64,000 bases of DNA. Source: Bog-756 sp963725275 (GTDB taxonomy: Bacteria; Actinomycetota; Acidimicrobiia; Acidimicrobiales; RAAP-2). Position 1 is the stretch's first letter. Every line of letters starts with the position of its first letter. The position numbers and the translations under genes were made by a program. Positions 16,006 through 26,254 of the stretch are shown one piece after another. The notes beneath the pieces are model-generated. The model saw only the letters and a list, made by a program, of their open reading frames with translations. It had not been told where the DNA came from and did no database searches. The DNA lies in the NCBI GenBank assembly GCA_963725275.1, contig CAVRXS010000001.1, forward strand, positions 248,001-312,000, in the 5' to 3' direction.

Positions 16006-17772
16006 ATGTCAGAATCGGGGCGCTCCCCGGTGGCCGGTGCCGACCGGTTCACCCGTGCACGGGCGCTCGACCTCCTGGCGTCCGAGCCCTTCGACCTCCT
16101 GGTCATCGGTGGCGGGATCACCGGGGCGGGGGTGGCCCTCGACGCGGCCAGCCGGGGGCTGCGGACCGCCCTGGTCGAACGCGACGACTTCGCCTCGGGC
16201 ACCTCGTCCAAGTCCTCCAAGCTCGTCCACGGTGGGCTCCGCTACCTCCAGCAGCACGAGTACAAGCTGGTCTACGAGAACCTCGCCGAGCGCCAGCGCC
16301 TGCTCGACAACGCGCCCCATCTGGTCACCCCCCTCCCCTTTCTCATCCCGCTCTTCGGGCGTGCCGGCGTGGTCAACCGGAGTGTGGCGCGTGTGTACCG
16401 GACCGCCCTGTGGCTCTACGACGTGACCGGTGGGATCCGGATCGGCCGGCGCCACGAGAAGGTCTCCCGGGAGCAGGCACTTGCCCACATGCCGACCCTG
16501 CGGGCCGACCGTCTCGCGGCCGGCTTCCTCTACTGGGATGCCAGGACCGACGACGCCCGGCTCACCCTCGCCGTCCTGCGCACGGCGGTGCTCGACCACG
16601 GTGCGGTGGCCGCCAACCACGCACCGGTGACCGGCCTGGTGACCGGTGACGACGGAAGGGTCCGCGGAGCCACGGTCGCCCCCGAAGGGTCCACCCCCTT
16701 CGAGGTACGGGCCTCGGTGGTGGTCAACGCCGGCGGTGTCTGGGCCGACGAGGTCCGGGCCCTCGACGAGCTGCACAACCCACACTCGATCCGGCCGGCC
16801 AAGGGAATCCACATCACGGTGCCGGAGACCGCCCTCCCCTGCGACATCGCCGCGGTGATCCCCGTTCGGGAGGACCACCGGTCCATCTTCGTCGTCTCCT
16901 GGGGCGACCAGGTCTACCTCGGCACCACCGACACCGAGTGGGACGGACCCCTCGACGATCCCGGCTGCACGCCCGAGGACGTGGACTACATCCTGGACGC
17001 CGCCAACGCGGTGACCACCCGCCCGCTCACCCGCGCCGACATCACCGGGATCTGGTCGGGGCTGCGCCCGCTGCTGGCCCCGGGGGGCCGCGCCGCGATG
17101 AGCGAGCGCACCGCCGACCTCTCCCGCAGGCACACCGTGCAGACCTCGGCCGGGGGCATGGTCACCGTGACCGGGGGCAAGCTCACCACCTATCGCAAGA
17201 TGGCCCAGGACACGGTCGACGCCGCGGTGGTCGCCCTCGGCCGGCGACCCATCCCCTGCGTGACGCGGGACCTCCGCCTGCACGGCGCGACCCCCGGACG
17301 ACACTCGGCGGGGGCGAACGGCACCAGCAGCAGCGCGCGCCCGGCCACGGACGACCGCGCGGAGGCGCTCGCCTCCCACCTGGCCGGCCGGTACGGGACG
17401 GAGACCCCGGCGGTGCTGGCGTTGGCCGACGGGCGGCCCGAGTTGCTCGAGCCCCTCGTCGACGGGCTTCCCTATCTGGGTGCCGAAGCGGTCTTCGCGG
17501 TGCGTACGGAGATGGCCCGCTCGGTCTCCGACGTCCTCGACCGGCGGACCCGGGCCTCACTGCGCGATGCCCGGGCCACGGCACGGGCAGCCGCCCGGGT
17601 GGCGGGGCTCATCGGGCCCGAGCTCGGCTGGGACGCCGCTCGGATCGCCAGCGAGGCCGACCGCTACGCCACCGCCCTCCTGGCAGAGCTCACCCGGGCC
17701 GGACTCGATGCCGCGGGCGATCCCGACCCGGGACCCGCACCGGTCGGGGCGCCCGGTGTGACAGCCGAGTGA
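16006..17772 (+). CDS. glpD: Glycerol-3-phosphate dehydrogenase (aerobic, FAD)
   Basis: This 588-residue membrane-associated flavoenzyme oxidises sn-glycerol-3-phosphate to dihydroxyacetone phosphate and feeds electrons to quinone. The FAD motif GGGITGAG lies at 35-42, followed by SGTSSKSSKLVHGGLRYL (64-81), which is diagnostic for GlpD, then YWDARTDDARLTL, NAGGVWAD, RPAKGIHI and VTGGKLTTYRKMA. The C-terminal GlpD domain runs to the stop. ATG 16006 is preceded by CAGGCT at six bases, a weak leaderless arrangement, and no strong ribosome site. The stop overlaps the GTG of the next gene (GTGA). It opens the three-gene glycerol operon. Confidence 0.96.
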   Translation: MSESGRSPVAGADRFTRARALDLLASEPFDLLVIGGGITGAGVALDAASRGLRTALVERDDFASGTSSKSSKLVHGGLRYLQQHEYKLVYENLAERQRLLDNAPHLVTPLPFLIPLFGRAGVVNRSVARVYRTALWLYDVTGGIRIGRRHEKVSREQALAHMPTLRADRLAAGFLYWDARTDDARLTLAVLRTAVLDHGAVAANHAPVTGLVTGDDGRVRGATVAPEGSTPFEVRASVVVNAGGVWADEVRALDELHNPHSIRPAKGIHITVPETALPCDIAAVIPVREDHRSIFVVSWGDQVYLGTTDTEWDGPLDDPGCTPEDVDYILDAANAVTTRPLTRADITGIWSGLRPLLAPGGRAAMSERTADLSRRHTVQTSAGGMVTVTGGKLTTYRKMAQDTVDAAVVALGRRPIPCVTRDLRLHGATPGRHSAGANGTSSSARPATDDRAEALASHLAGRYGTETPAVLALADGRPELLEPLVDGLPYLGAEAVFAVRTEMARSVSDVLDRRTRASLRDARATARAAARVAGLIGPELGWDAARIASEADRYATALLAELTRAGLDAAGDPDPGPAPVGAPGVTAE

Positions 17773-19286
17773 CCACCCCGACGCCGGTCACGGCGATCGA
17801 CGCGGCGGCCGACCGGGTGACCGACCGGCTGGGTGGCACCCGGGTGGAGGTCGACGACGACCTCGCCCGGCGGCTGGCGGATGCGTGCGCAGAGGTCTCG
17901 GTCCTGGACGAGGACCGGGCCGAGGCCGGGCGCGACTGGTGGCCACTCGCCATCGGGTGGGCGACAGAAGGCGCGGTTCCCTGCCGGCCGGCGCTCGTGG
18001 CCCGTCCGACCGAGACCGCGCAGGTCTCCGACGTGTTGGCCCTCTGCGACGCGTCCGGTGTGCCGGTGACACCGGCGGGTGGGCGCAGCGGGGTGTGCGG
18101 TGGCTCGGTGCCGGTCTTTGGCGGGGTCGCGCTCGACCTCTGCGGCCTCGCCGGCATCGGTGCGGTGGACACCGACTCGCTCGTCGCGGACCTGCTGGCC
18201 GGGACCTTCGGCCCCGACGTCGAGGCGGGACTGCGCGGACAGCACGGGGTGACCCTCGGCCACTGGCCCCAGTCGATGGACCTCTCGACGGTCGGCGGTT
18301 GGCTTGCCTGCCGGGGCGCAGGGCAGTACTCCAACCGCTACGGGAAGATCGAGGACATGGTGCTCGGCCTCGAAGTCGTCCTCGCAGACGGCCGCGTGGT
18401 CCGCACCGGGGGACGCGGCCCGCGCGCGGCCACCGGTCCAGACCTCACCCAGCTGTTCGTCGGGAGCGAGGGCACCCTCGGGGTCATCACCGGCGGTCGC
18501 TTCCGGGTCCACCCGGTACCCGCGGACGAGGTCCGGCGGGCGGTCGGCTTCGCCACGTTCGCCGACGGCCTCGACGCCTGCCGCCGCATCCTGCGGCGCG
18601 GCGCGACCCCCGCCGTGCTCCGCCTCTACGACGCCACCGAGTCGGGACGCTCCTTCGACCTGCCCGACACCAACGTCCTCGTCGTGCTCGACGAGGGTGA
18701 TCCGGCCCTTGTGGCCGCGGCGATCGCCATCGTCGACGACGAGTGCCGCGGCGGTGAGCCGCTCGGGACCGCGCTGGTCGACCGCTGGTTGGGCCACCGC
18801 AACGACGTGTCCGCCCTCGCCCCCCTCTGGCGCTCGGGCGTCGTCGTCGACACCGTCGAGGTCTCGGCCCGGTGGTCTGCGCTGCCCGCCCTCTATCGGA
18901 GCGTCGTCGGCGCCCTCGGCGCGATCGACGGGACCCTTGCCGCCTCCTCGCACCAGAGCCACGCCTACCCGGACGGTGCCTGTCTCTACTTCACCTTCGC
19001 CGGTCGGCCGGCGGACGACACCGACGACCCCGCTGCCCGGGACGCGTGGTCGGCCCGCTACTACCGCGAGGCCTGGGACCGGGTGACCCGGGCCACCCTC
19101 GACGCCGGCGGGGCCATCAGCCACCACCACGGCATCGGGCTCAACCGCGGGCGGTTCCTCGAGGAAGGGCTCGGGAGCTCCTTCGCGGTGCTCGCCTCGG
19201 TCAAGCGAGCCCTCGACCCCAACGGCATCCTGAACCCGGGCAAGCTCGGCCTCGACAGCCCGTTCGGCCCGGCACCCTGGCCATGA
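17769..19286 (+). CDS. FAD-binding oxidase, alkyl-DHAP synthase (AGPS)-like
   Basis: This 505-residue protein is a VAO-type flavoprotein. The PP-loop region RPALVARPTETAQVSD and PVTPAGGRSGVCGG lies in the first quarter, GSEGTLGVI in the middle, and AISHHHGIGLNRG near the C-terminus. The HHH motif is characteristic of alkyldihydroxyacetonephosphate synthases, which make the ether bond of ether lipids from acyl-DHAP. Bacterial relatives often act instead as 2-hydroxyacid or glycerol-3-phosphate-type oxidases, so the reaction is open. It overlaps glpD upstream (GTGA) and glpK downstream (ATGA). DHAP made by GlpD would be the link if it is a true AGPS. Confidence 0.8.
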   Translation: MTTPTPVTAIDAAADRVTDRLGGTRVEVDDDLARRLADACAEVSVLDEDRAEAGRDWWPLAIGWATEGAVPCRPALVARPTETAQVSDVLALCDASGVPVTPAGGRSGVCGGSVPVFGGVALDLCGLAGIGAVDTDSLVADLLAGTFGPDVEAGLRGQHGVTLGHWPQSMDLSTVGGWLACRGAGQYSNRYGKIEDMVLGLEVVLADGRVVRTGGRGPRAATGPDLTQLFVGSEGTLGVITGGRFRVHPVPADEVRRAVGFATFADGLDACRRILRRGATPAVLRLYDATESGRSFDLPDTNVLVVLDEGDPALVAAAIAIVDDECRGGEPLGTALVDRWLGHRNDVSALAPLWRSGVVVDTVEVSARWSALPALYRSVVGALGAIDGTLAASSHQSHAYPDGACLYFTFAGRPADDTDDPAARDAWSARYYREAWDRVTRATLDAGGAISHHHGIGLNRGRFLEEGLGSSFAVLASVKRALDPNGILNPGKLGLDSPFGPAPWP

Positions 19287-20752
19287 GCATCCTGGTCGTC
19301 GATGTGGGTACCTCGGGAGTGCGGGGCGCGGTGGTCCGCCCGGACGCGACCGTCGAGCACGTCCATCACATCCCGGTGCTGCCGGAGACGCCGTTCCCCG
19401 GTCTGGTCGAGTTCGACGCAACCGCCATCGCCGCCGCGGTAGCAGACGTCGCCACGCGCAGTCTGAGCGCCGGCGGCCCGGTCGACGCCGTGGGCATCGC
19501 CAACCAGCGCGCGTCGACCGTGGTCTGGGACCGGGCAACCGGCGTCCCGGTGGCTCCCGGGCTCGGGTGGCAGGACCTGCGCACGGTGGGCACCTGCATC
19601 GAGCTCCAGTCCCAGGGCTTCCGGGTGGCGCCCAATGCGTCGGCCACCAAGCTCGCGGCCGTCCTCGACCAGGCCGACCCCGATCGTGCCCGCGCGCTAC
19701 GCGGCGAGCTCGCCTTCGGCACGGTCGACACCTGGGTGGCGTGGACCCTCTCCGGCGGCGACCTGCACGTCACCGATGCCTCCAACGCCGGGGTGACCGG
19801 GCTCCTCCGCGGCGACGGATCCGGATGGAGCGACGAACTGCTGGCCGCACTGCGCATTCCCGAAGCGGTCCTGCCCACCATCGTCGACTCCTCGGGCACG
19901 GTGGGGGCTGCCCGCACGCTTCCCGGTGGACCACCCATCGCCGGCATCGCCGGCGACCAGCAGGCCTCGCTCATCGGTCAGGGCTGCACCCGGCCGGGGC
20001 AGGCCAAGGCCACCTTCGGCACGGGCGGGATGCTTGACCAGTGCCTCGGCCCCGATCGCCCACCCGGCGCCGTCCGCGGTCCCGCCGGGACCATCCCGAT
20101 CATCGGCTGGCGGCGGGCCGGGGTGATCACCTGGGGGATCGAGGCCATCATGCTCTCCGCCGGCACCTGCGTGGAGTGGTTGCGCGACGATCTCGGCATC
20201 ATCGACGACGCCGCAGAGTCGGCCGCGGTGGCAGCCGGGTGCGCCGAGACCGGGGACGTCTGGTTCGTCCCGGCACTGCTGGGCCTCGGGACGCCGGTGT
20301 GGGACTTCGGTGCCCGCGGGACGTTCCTCGGCATCACCCGCGGGAGCGGCCGTGCGGAGCTGGTCCGGGCCGTGCTCGAGGGTGTGGCCCACCGGGGAGC
20401 CGACCTGCTCGAGGCCGCCGAGTCCGACTCGGGTCTCGCGGTCGACAGCCTCCGGATCGACGGGGGCATGTCCTCCAACGAGGTGTTCACCCGGGCGCTG
20501 GCCGAGGCGTGCGGTCGCCCTGTCGAGATCGCCCCGGTGGTCGAGGCCACCACCCTCGGCGCCGCGTTCCTGGCCGGCATGGCGGTGGGTACCTGGGACG
20601 GCGAGGACGACGTGGCCGAGACCTGGTCCCCGCGGACCGTCATCACACCCGAGGGGAGCCCTTCCACGCACGCCGCGACCCGCAGCCGGTGGCTCGAGGC
20701 GCGGGCCCGCTCCGAGGGGACCATCCCCGAGCTCTCCGTCCTCGACTTCTGA
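19283..20752 (+). CDS. glpK: Glycerol kinase (FGGY family)
   Basis: This 489-residue FGGY kinase phosphorylates glycerol. Visible are the N-terminal phosphate-binding strand VVDVGTSGVRGAVV, the substrate segment IANQRASTVVWDRATG.P, the ATP-domain segments GDQQASLIGQGC and FGTGGML, and the C-terminal GGMSSNEVFTRALAEACGRPV and TTLGAAFLAGMAVG. Its ATG overlaps the stop of the AGPS-like gene. The GlpK family is inferred from sequence plus glpD in the same operon; other FGGY kinases (xylulose, erythritol) are less likely. The operon ends here, about 140 bases before the MoxR gene. Confidence 0.88.
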   Translation: MSILVVDVGTSGVRGAVVRPDATVEHVHHIPVLPETPFPGLVEFDATAIAAAVADVATRSLSAGGPVDAVGIANQRASTVVWDRATGVPVAPGLGWQDLRTVGTCIELQSQGFRVAPNASATKLAAVLDQADPDRARALRGELAFGTVDTWVAWTLSGGDLHVTDASNAGVTGLLRGDGSGWSDELLAALRIPEAVLPTIVDSSGTVGAARTLPGGPPIAGIAGDQQASLIGQGCTRPGQAKATFGTGGMLDQCLGPDRPPGAVRGPAGTIPIIGWRRAGVITWGIEAIMLSAGTCVEWLRDDLGIIDDAAESAAVAAGCAETGDVWFVPALLGLGTPVWDFGARGTFLGITRGSGRAELVRAVLEGVAHRGADLLEAAESDSGLAVDSLRIDGGMSSNEVFTRALAEACGRPVEIAPVVEATTLGAAFLAGMAVGTWDGEDDVAETWSPRTVITPEGSPSTHAATRSRWLEARARSEGTIPELSVLDF

Positions 20753-20893
20753 CCATGGATCGCACCGAGACCAGGAGGAGCGGCGTCCCCGACGCGTTGA
20801 ACGGCTCCAGGAGGACCGCATAGGGTGGGTGAGGTACCACGCACGGCGCTGTCGCCGACCCCACCGGCCGAGGCCGGGAGAGCAGGAGATCCC

Positions 20894-21946
20894 ATGACCG
20901 CGGGCATCGAGACACGGGGTGCCGGAGGCGTGCCCCTCGCCGCGCCCAGAGCGGTCCCCGAGCACGCGGTGCCCGACGACGAAGTGCCGGCCGGTGGTCC
21001 GGCTGCCGACACGGGTCCGATCGACGAGGCGGTGGTGACGGGGCGCGCCCTGCACGCGGCGCTCTCCGGCGTGCTCCTGGGGACGCCGGTCGCGGTCACC
21101 ACCGCGGTGGTCGCGGCGCTCTCCGGCAGCCACCTCCTCATCGAGGACGTGCCCGGCGTAGGCAAGACCGTCCTCGCGCGGGCCCTGGCCACCGCGCTCG
21201 GCGTCGAGCTCTCACGGGTCCAGGGACATCCCGACCTGCTGCCGTCGGACGTGACCGGGGTCACGGTCTTCTCTCCCGACAACGGAACGTGGGAATTCCG
21301 CCCCGGCCCGGTGTTCGGGCACGTGGTCCTGCTCGACGAGATGAACCGCACCCCGCCGCGCACCCAGTCGGCACTGCTCGAGGCGATGGAGGAGCAGCAG
21401 GTCTCGGTCGACGGCGAGTCGTGGCCGCTCCCGCGTCCCCACCTGGTCATCGGCACCCAGAACCCGATCGGCCAGCTCGGCACCTACCCGCTGGTGGAGA
21501 GCCAGCTCGACCGGTTCGGGCTCTCGACATCGATCGGCTACCCGGCTGCCGATGTGGAGACCCGGCTGGTGCTCCACAACGGCGGCCGCTACGCACTGGA
21601 CCGGCTGGTCCCGGTGTCCGACGCCGACGGGTGGAGGCGGGCCATCGCCGCGACCGCCTCCGTGCACGTGGCAACCCCGGTCGCCGAATACGCTGTCTCC
21701 CTGGTCCGGGCCACCCGGACCGCGGGCACGGTCCGGCTCGGAGCCAGCCCGCGGGCTGCCATCTCCCTCCTGCGCAGCGCCCAGGCGTATGCCGTGCTGT
21801 CCGCCCGCGCCTATACGACCCCCCAGGACGTCCAGGCGGTGGCCGTGGCCTGCCTCGCCCACCGGCTCATCGCCGAGGGCGGCAGCGACGGTGGCCCGGC
21901 GCTCGTCGCCCGCATGGTCGCGGACCTCCCCGTTCCCCCCACGTGA
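20894..21946 (+). CDS. MoxR-family AAA ATPase
   Basis: This 350-residue chaperone-like ATPase has Walker A DVPGVGKT (86-93), Walker B VVLLDEMNR, the GTQNP sensor stretch and the C-terminal lid domain. MoxR ATPases work with DUF58 and transglutaminase-like membrane proteins in assembling or maturing envelope proteins. The ATG at 20894 has AGCAGGAG just upstream; a possible -10, TAGGGT, lies at 20822-20827. The first 45 residues are an acidic, Pro-rich extension. The stop overlaps the GTG of the DUF58 gene. Confidence 0.95.
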   Translation: MTAGIETRGAGGVPLAAPRAVPEHAVPDDEVPAGGPAADTGPIDEAVVTGRALHAALSGVLLGTPVAVTTAVVAALSGSHLLIEDVPGVGKTVLARALATALGVELSRVQGHPDLLPSDVTGVTVFSPDNGTWEFRPGPVFGHVVLLDEMNRTPPRTQSALLEAMEEQQVSVDGESWPLPRPHLVIGTQNPIGQLGTYPLVESQLDRFGLSTSIGYPAADVETRLVLHNGGRYALDRLVPVSDADGWRRAIAATASVHVATPVAEYAVSLVRATRTAGTVRLGASPRAAISLLRSAQAYAVLSARAYTTPQDVQAVAVACLAHRLIAEGGSDGGPALVARMVADLPVPPT

Positions 21947-22893
21947 GCCTGCCCCGCGGGGTGCGCATGCGCCGGAGGGTCCACCCGACAGCCTGGTTCG
22001 GCCCGGTCTTCGGCAGCGTGGTGGCCCTCGTGGCCTGGGCCGGGGTCGCCCACTCGAGCGGGTCCGGCTGGGTGCAGGCGGTCGGTGCCCTGCTCGGTGC
22101 CATCCTGCTGGTCGGGTTGGTGGCCCCGGTGGTCCCGGCCGGGCGGGCAGCCCTGGTCTGCACCGCGTCCCCGGCCGACGGCCAGGCCGGTCGCCCCGTG
22201 CAGCTGACCGTCCGGGCGAGCCGGCCGGTGCGCCTGCACCCCCGCTGGCCGGCGGGGCCGCTCCAGTACGCCGGTGGCCCGGTGCGGGGCACCCGCACGA
22301 TCGAGCTCGAGTGCACGCCCGACCGCCGGGGCGTCCAGGAGGAGGTGGCGATCGAGGTCGCGTCGTGTGCACCCTTCGGCCTGCTCTGGTGGGCCCGCGA
22401 CCTCGTGGTGGCCCTCCCCCGGCCACTGCACGTGGCCCCGCGGACCGGGTCGCCCGGAGAGACCGAGGTCACCGTCGATGATCAACCCGGCGAGGCGACG
22501 CTCCGGGTTCCCGCCGGTCTGGCCGAGCCACGGGGGATCCGCCCCTACGCGCCCGGGGACCCGCGCCGGGCCGTCCACTGGCCGGTCACGTCGCATGTCG
22601 GCAGCCTCATGGTGCGCGAGACCGAGCGACCGACGGACGACCCGGCGGTGGTCGAAGTCGACCTGCCCGCTGACCCGGATGCGGCCGAGGCGGAGGCCGA
22701 GCGGGTGATGGCCGAGGTCGGCGACCGCCTGGACCGTCGCCAGTCGGTGGTCATGGTCACCCGTGAACAGTCGGGGCGGGTCGTGCGTCCGGTGCGGGAC
22801 CGGGTCGACCTCGGCCGGCGACTGGCCCGGGCCGTGCCCGCGCCCCCCACGGAGGTGGTTGTCCCCCGGCCCCGCCGGAGACGCCCGGCGTGA
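21943..22893 (+). CDS. DUF58 domain membrane protein
   Basis: This 316-residue protein has two N-terminal membrane segments (about 15-35 and 42-62), an extracytoplasmic-type beta domain, and the DUF58 signature GIRPYAPGDPRRAVHWPVTSH. The GTG at 21943 overlaps the MoxR stop (GTGA), matching the packing of the whole operon; an ATG lies 24 bases later (21967). DUF58 proteins partner MoxR ATPases and often have a VWA-like fold. The C-terminus is very basic (VPRPRRRRPA). It overlaps the next gene at GTGA. Confidence 0.9.
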   Translation: MSLPRGVRMRRRVHPTAWFGPVFGSVVALVAWAGVAHSSGSGWVQAVGALLGAILLVGLVAPVVPAGRAALVCTASPADGQAGRPVQLTVRASRPVRLHPRWPAGPLQYAGGPVRGTRTIELECTPDRRGVQEEVAIEVASCAPFGLLWWARDLVVALPRPLHVAPRTGSPGETEVTVDDQPGEATLRVPAGLAEPRGIRPYAPGDPRRAVHWPVTSHVGSLMVRETERPTDDPAVVEVDLPADPDAAEAEAERVMAEVGDRLDRRQSVVMVTREQSGRVVRPVRDRVDLGRRLARAVPAPPTEVVVPRPRRRRPA

Positions 22894-25051
22894 CCGTCTG
22901 GGAGCGCATCGTCCAGGCCAACCGGCCGGGCCCACCAGAGCACTCGATCTCCTTCCGCGCCGCGTCGGTCGGGGCGGTGGTGGTCGGCGCTGGGGCCTGT
23001 TGGAGCCAGGGTGAGCTCAGCGTTCCGGTCACCCTCTTCACCATCGCGGCCACGGTGGTCGGGAACTTCCTCTCCTACCGCCGTCGCAGCGACCCGTGGC
23101 CGGCGGTCAAGCCGATCCTGGCCGTGTGCGCGGTGGGTGGGTTCGTCTGGTTCATCGCCACGGTGACCCACTCGGCCACTCCGGGGGACATCTCGACCGT
23201 CGAGAGCCCACTGGCCGTCCTCTTCGCCTGGGTGCTCAGCACCCACGCATTCGACGTCCCGGCCCGGCGTGACGTCGCCTACTCGCTGGCCGGGTCGACC
23301 GCTCTGGTCGCGGTCGCCGCGGCGCAGTCGGTGGACCTCGCCCTCGGGGTGTTCGTCCTGGCCTGGCTCGGCTGCGGCCTCTGGGGACTGTTGGCCATGT
23401 GGCAGTCGATGACGGGAACCAAAGGCGTGCCCTGGGGGACCCTCACGCTGTCCGGGGTGATCGTCGCCCTGGTCGCCACCCTGCTGATCGGAGTGCTTCC
23501 CGCCCCCCGGGTCTCGACCTCCCTCGTCTTCCCGTCCTCCTCGGCCGGCTCGCCACCGGTGGACAGCCCCAACGACCTGACCGACGGGTCGGCCTCGCTG
23601 CCGGCGCACGCCGCCAGCGCTGACGGGCGGACACGGGTGGGAGGCTTCCTCGGCTTCGCCACGTCCCTCGACACCGGGGTCCGGGCATCGCTCGGCAACG
23701 AGGTGGTCATGCGGGTGCGGGCCAGCCGTCCGAACTTCTGGATCGGCCAGACCTACGACCAGTGGACCGGTCAGGACTGGCTGCAGTCGGCCGACCCGGT
23801 CGACGGCAACCACGTGGTCCGGCTCGAATCGGGCTCGCCATTCGCGATCCCCCTGGCCCAGGATCAGGTCGCCGGAAGGGCCAGTGGTGCGGTGGACATC
23901 CAGACGTTCTACCTGGCCGAGTCCGGGCCGAACCTGGTCTTCCACGCCGACAACGCCGAGCGGGTCTACGTGGAGTCCAAGTCGCTCTACCTGACCGGGG
24001 ACGGCACCATCGTGTCCTCCACGTCGATGGGTCAGGGAACCATCTACACGGTGGTCTCGGCCGACAACTCCGCCACGTCCGCAGAGCTCGAGGCAGCGAC
24101 CGCGCCGGCCGCCCCGTCCGCCACGGTCGCGCTCCCCCCGAGCAGGAGCGCCGCTACCTCCAGCTGCCACACCCCTATCCGCGTGTCGCGGCGCTCGCCG
24201 CTGCGATCACCGGGGGTGCGGCCACCCCCGGTGACGCCGACCCCCACACCTACGCCAAGGTCGAGGCAATCGAACAGTGGATGTCCTCCCACATCCACTA
24301 CACGACCGACATCCCACCGCTGGCCCCGGGTGCCGACGCGGTCAACAGCTTCCTGTTCGGATCCCGTCTCGGCTACTGCGAACAGATCTCGACCGCGACG
24401 GTGGTCATGCTGCGCACCCTTGGGATCCCCGCCCGCGAGGCTGTCGGCTACGTCCCGGGTGCCTACGACCCGATCACCGATCTCTACGACGTCCAGGCCA
24501 AGGACGCCCATGCCTGGGTACAGGTCTGGTTCCCCGGGTACGGCTGGCAGAACTTCGACCCCACCGCGGCGGTGCCGCTCGCCAACCCGTCGCCCGGCTC
24601 GGTCCTGGCCCGCAGCGCCGGTCGGTTCCTCGCCGGCCTGCCCTGGATCCCCCTCGGTCTCGTGGCGGTCGCGGCTGGCGCAGGGGTGCTCATGGTCCGC
24701 CGGAGGCGGCAGCGCCCGCCAACCTGGGCGCACCAGGTGGCAGCCGACCTCGGTCGCGGCGGAGTACGCCTCGGACTGCCACGGCTCGGAAACGAGACCT
24801 TGACCGCCTACGGGTCGCGCCTGGCCGCTGCCGATCTTGCGTACACAGAGGGCATCCTCTCGGTCACCACCCTGGTGGAGCGGGCCACATACGCGGGGAT
24901 CGAGCCGTCGGCCGACCAGATCTCCCGGGCCCTCGCCTTCACCCGCCGGTTCCGGAGCATCCAGCGGCGCCGGCCGCGTCGCAACACTCAGGACCGCGCG
25001 TGGGCCAACGCCTCGTCGAATGACGCACCGGCGGCCAGCAGGGGCCGGTAG
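22890..25051 (+). CDS. Transglutaminase-like membrane protein (TgpA type), frame broken at a C run
   Basis: This protein of about 720 residues has five to six N-terminal membrane helices, a DUF3488-like periplasmic region, and a transglutaminase core with catalytic Cys in GSRLGYCEQISTATVVMLRT, His in DAHAWVQVWFPGYGW and Asp in NFDPTA. A C-terminal membrane helix (PWIPLGLVAVAAGAGVLM) and a DUF4129-like tail follow. The frame breaks at the C6 run 24134-24139: adding one C restores PPEQERRYLQLPHPYPRV. Length is one base short of a multiple of three. Its last 64 bases overlap the convergent reductase gene. It completes the MoxR-DUF58-transglutaminase operon. Confidence 0.9.
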
Positions 25052-26223
25052 GCCATGAGCTGGCGCGCCTGGCTGAAGCCCAGCGCCGCAGCGAGTCGGT
25101 CCCCGTCCCGGTAGAGGGCGACCAGCTTCCCCTCCTCCGGCGAACCGCTCACCACCACCGGGTCGTCGTCCACCGTGGGCAGGCCGAGCATCTGGATCTT
25201 GGTCGTGTACTGATCCGACCAGAAGAAGGGCACCGGGTCGTAGGCCTCGGCCGCGGCCGATCCCGCGAGCAGGTTGCGGGCGGCGACGGCTCCGCCTTCG
25301 GCCGCATTGGTCCAGTGCTCGACCCGGACGAGTCCCCCGCTCGAGGGATGTAGCCAGCGGGCGATGTCACCTGCGGCCACCACCTGTTCCGCGGCGAACA
25401 GCGCGCTGTCGCAGATGATGCCGTTGTCGATCGCGAGCCCCGCGTCGGCCAGCCAGCCCACCGCCGGGACCACCCCGATCCCGACGACCACCACGTCCGC
25501 CGGAAGCCGGGTGCCATCCGCAAGGTGCACGGTGAGCGGGTCGGCACCGCCCGGATCGGCCACCAGGCGGTCCACCCCCACGCCGGTGCGCACCGTGACC
25601 CCCTGGGAGCGGTGGAGGTCGGCGCAGACCTCGCCCATCCGGTCGCCGAGGACCCGACCCATCGGCGTGGGGAGGGACTCGACGAGGGTCACCGTTGCAC
25701 CGGACGTGCGGCAGGTGGCGGCCACCTCGGCCCCGATGAACCCGGCTCCGACCACCACCAGGCGCGGCTCGGGGCCGGCCGCCTCGAGGCCGGCCTTGAT
25801 GCCGAGGCAGTCGTCGAGCGTGCGGAGGGTGAAGACACCGGGCATCCCCTCGGTGCCGGGCAGGTGGCGGGCCGACGCACCGGTGGCCACGATGAGGCCG
25901 TCGTAGCGGAGGTCGGTCCCGTCGACGAACGAGACGACGCGGGCATCCGTGTCGAGCGCGGTGGCCCGGCGGCCCAGCCGGAATTCGAGCCCGAGGGTGT
26001 CGAGGACGTCGGGCGCGTGGTGGTGGATCCGTGCGACATCCCACTTGCCGGCCAGCAGTTGCTTGGACAGGGGTGGGCGGTCGTAGGGGGCGTGCAGCTC
26101 GTCGCCCGCGATGATCACCGGTCCGGTGTGATGCTCGTGGCGGATCTCCTCGGCTGCCCGCAACCCGGCGAGCGAGGCTCCGACCACGACGACGGTCGAC
26201 TCGGGTGACAGGGGTTCGCTCAT
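24988..26223 (-). CDS. FAD-dependent NAD(P)H reductase (ferredoxin/rubredoxin reductase type)
   Basis: This 411-residue pyridine-nucleotide flavoprotein transfers electrons from NAD(P)H to a small iron-sulfur or rubredoxin partner. FAD motif VVVVGASLAGLRAAEEIR, PYDRPPLSKQLL, the NAD(P) motif VVVGAGFIGAEVAAT and the FAD-binding VVAAGDIARW with a reductase C-terminal domain (FWSDQYTTKIQMLG) are visible. The ATG at 26223 is preferred over 26232 because TACGAT (26231-26236) lies seven bases upstream, the leaderless layout. No partner ferredoxin gene adjoins. It converges with the transglutaminase gene and shares 64 bases with it. Confidence 0.93.
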   Translation of the reverse strand: MSEPLSPESTVVVVGASLAGLRAAEEIRHEHHTGPVIIAGDELHAPYDRPPLSKQLLAGKWDVARIHHHAPDVLDTLGLEFRLGRRATALDTDARVVSFVDGTDLRYDGLIVATGASARHLPGTEGMPGVFTLRTLDDCLGIKAGLEAAGPEPRLVVVGAGFIGAEVAATCRTSGATVTLVESLPTPMGRVLGDRMGEVCADLHRSQGVTVRTGVGVDRLVADPGGADPLTVHLADGTRLPADVVVVGIGVVPAVGWLADAGLAIDNGIICDSALFAAEQVVAAGDIARWLHPSSGGLVRVEHWTNAAEGGAVAARNLLAGSAAAEAYDPVPFFWSDQYTTKIQMLGLPTVDDDPVVVSGSPEEGKLVALYRDGDRLAAALGFSQARQLMAYRPLLAAGASFDEALAHARS

Positions 26224-26254
26224 GGCCGGCATCGTAGGGTGCTGGCAGGTGGTC

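Noticed and set aside
13627..17772. A single 1381-codon open frame from the DUF1214 gene to the end of glpD
   Set aside because: It joins three unrelated proteins through out-of-frame stretches created by two indels; the real parts are DUF1214, sulfotransferase and GlpD.
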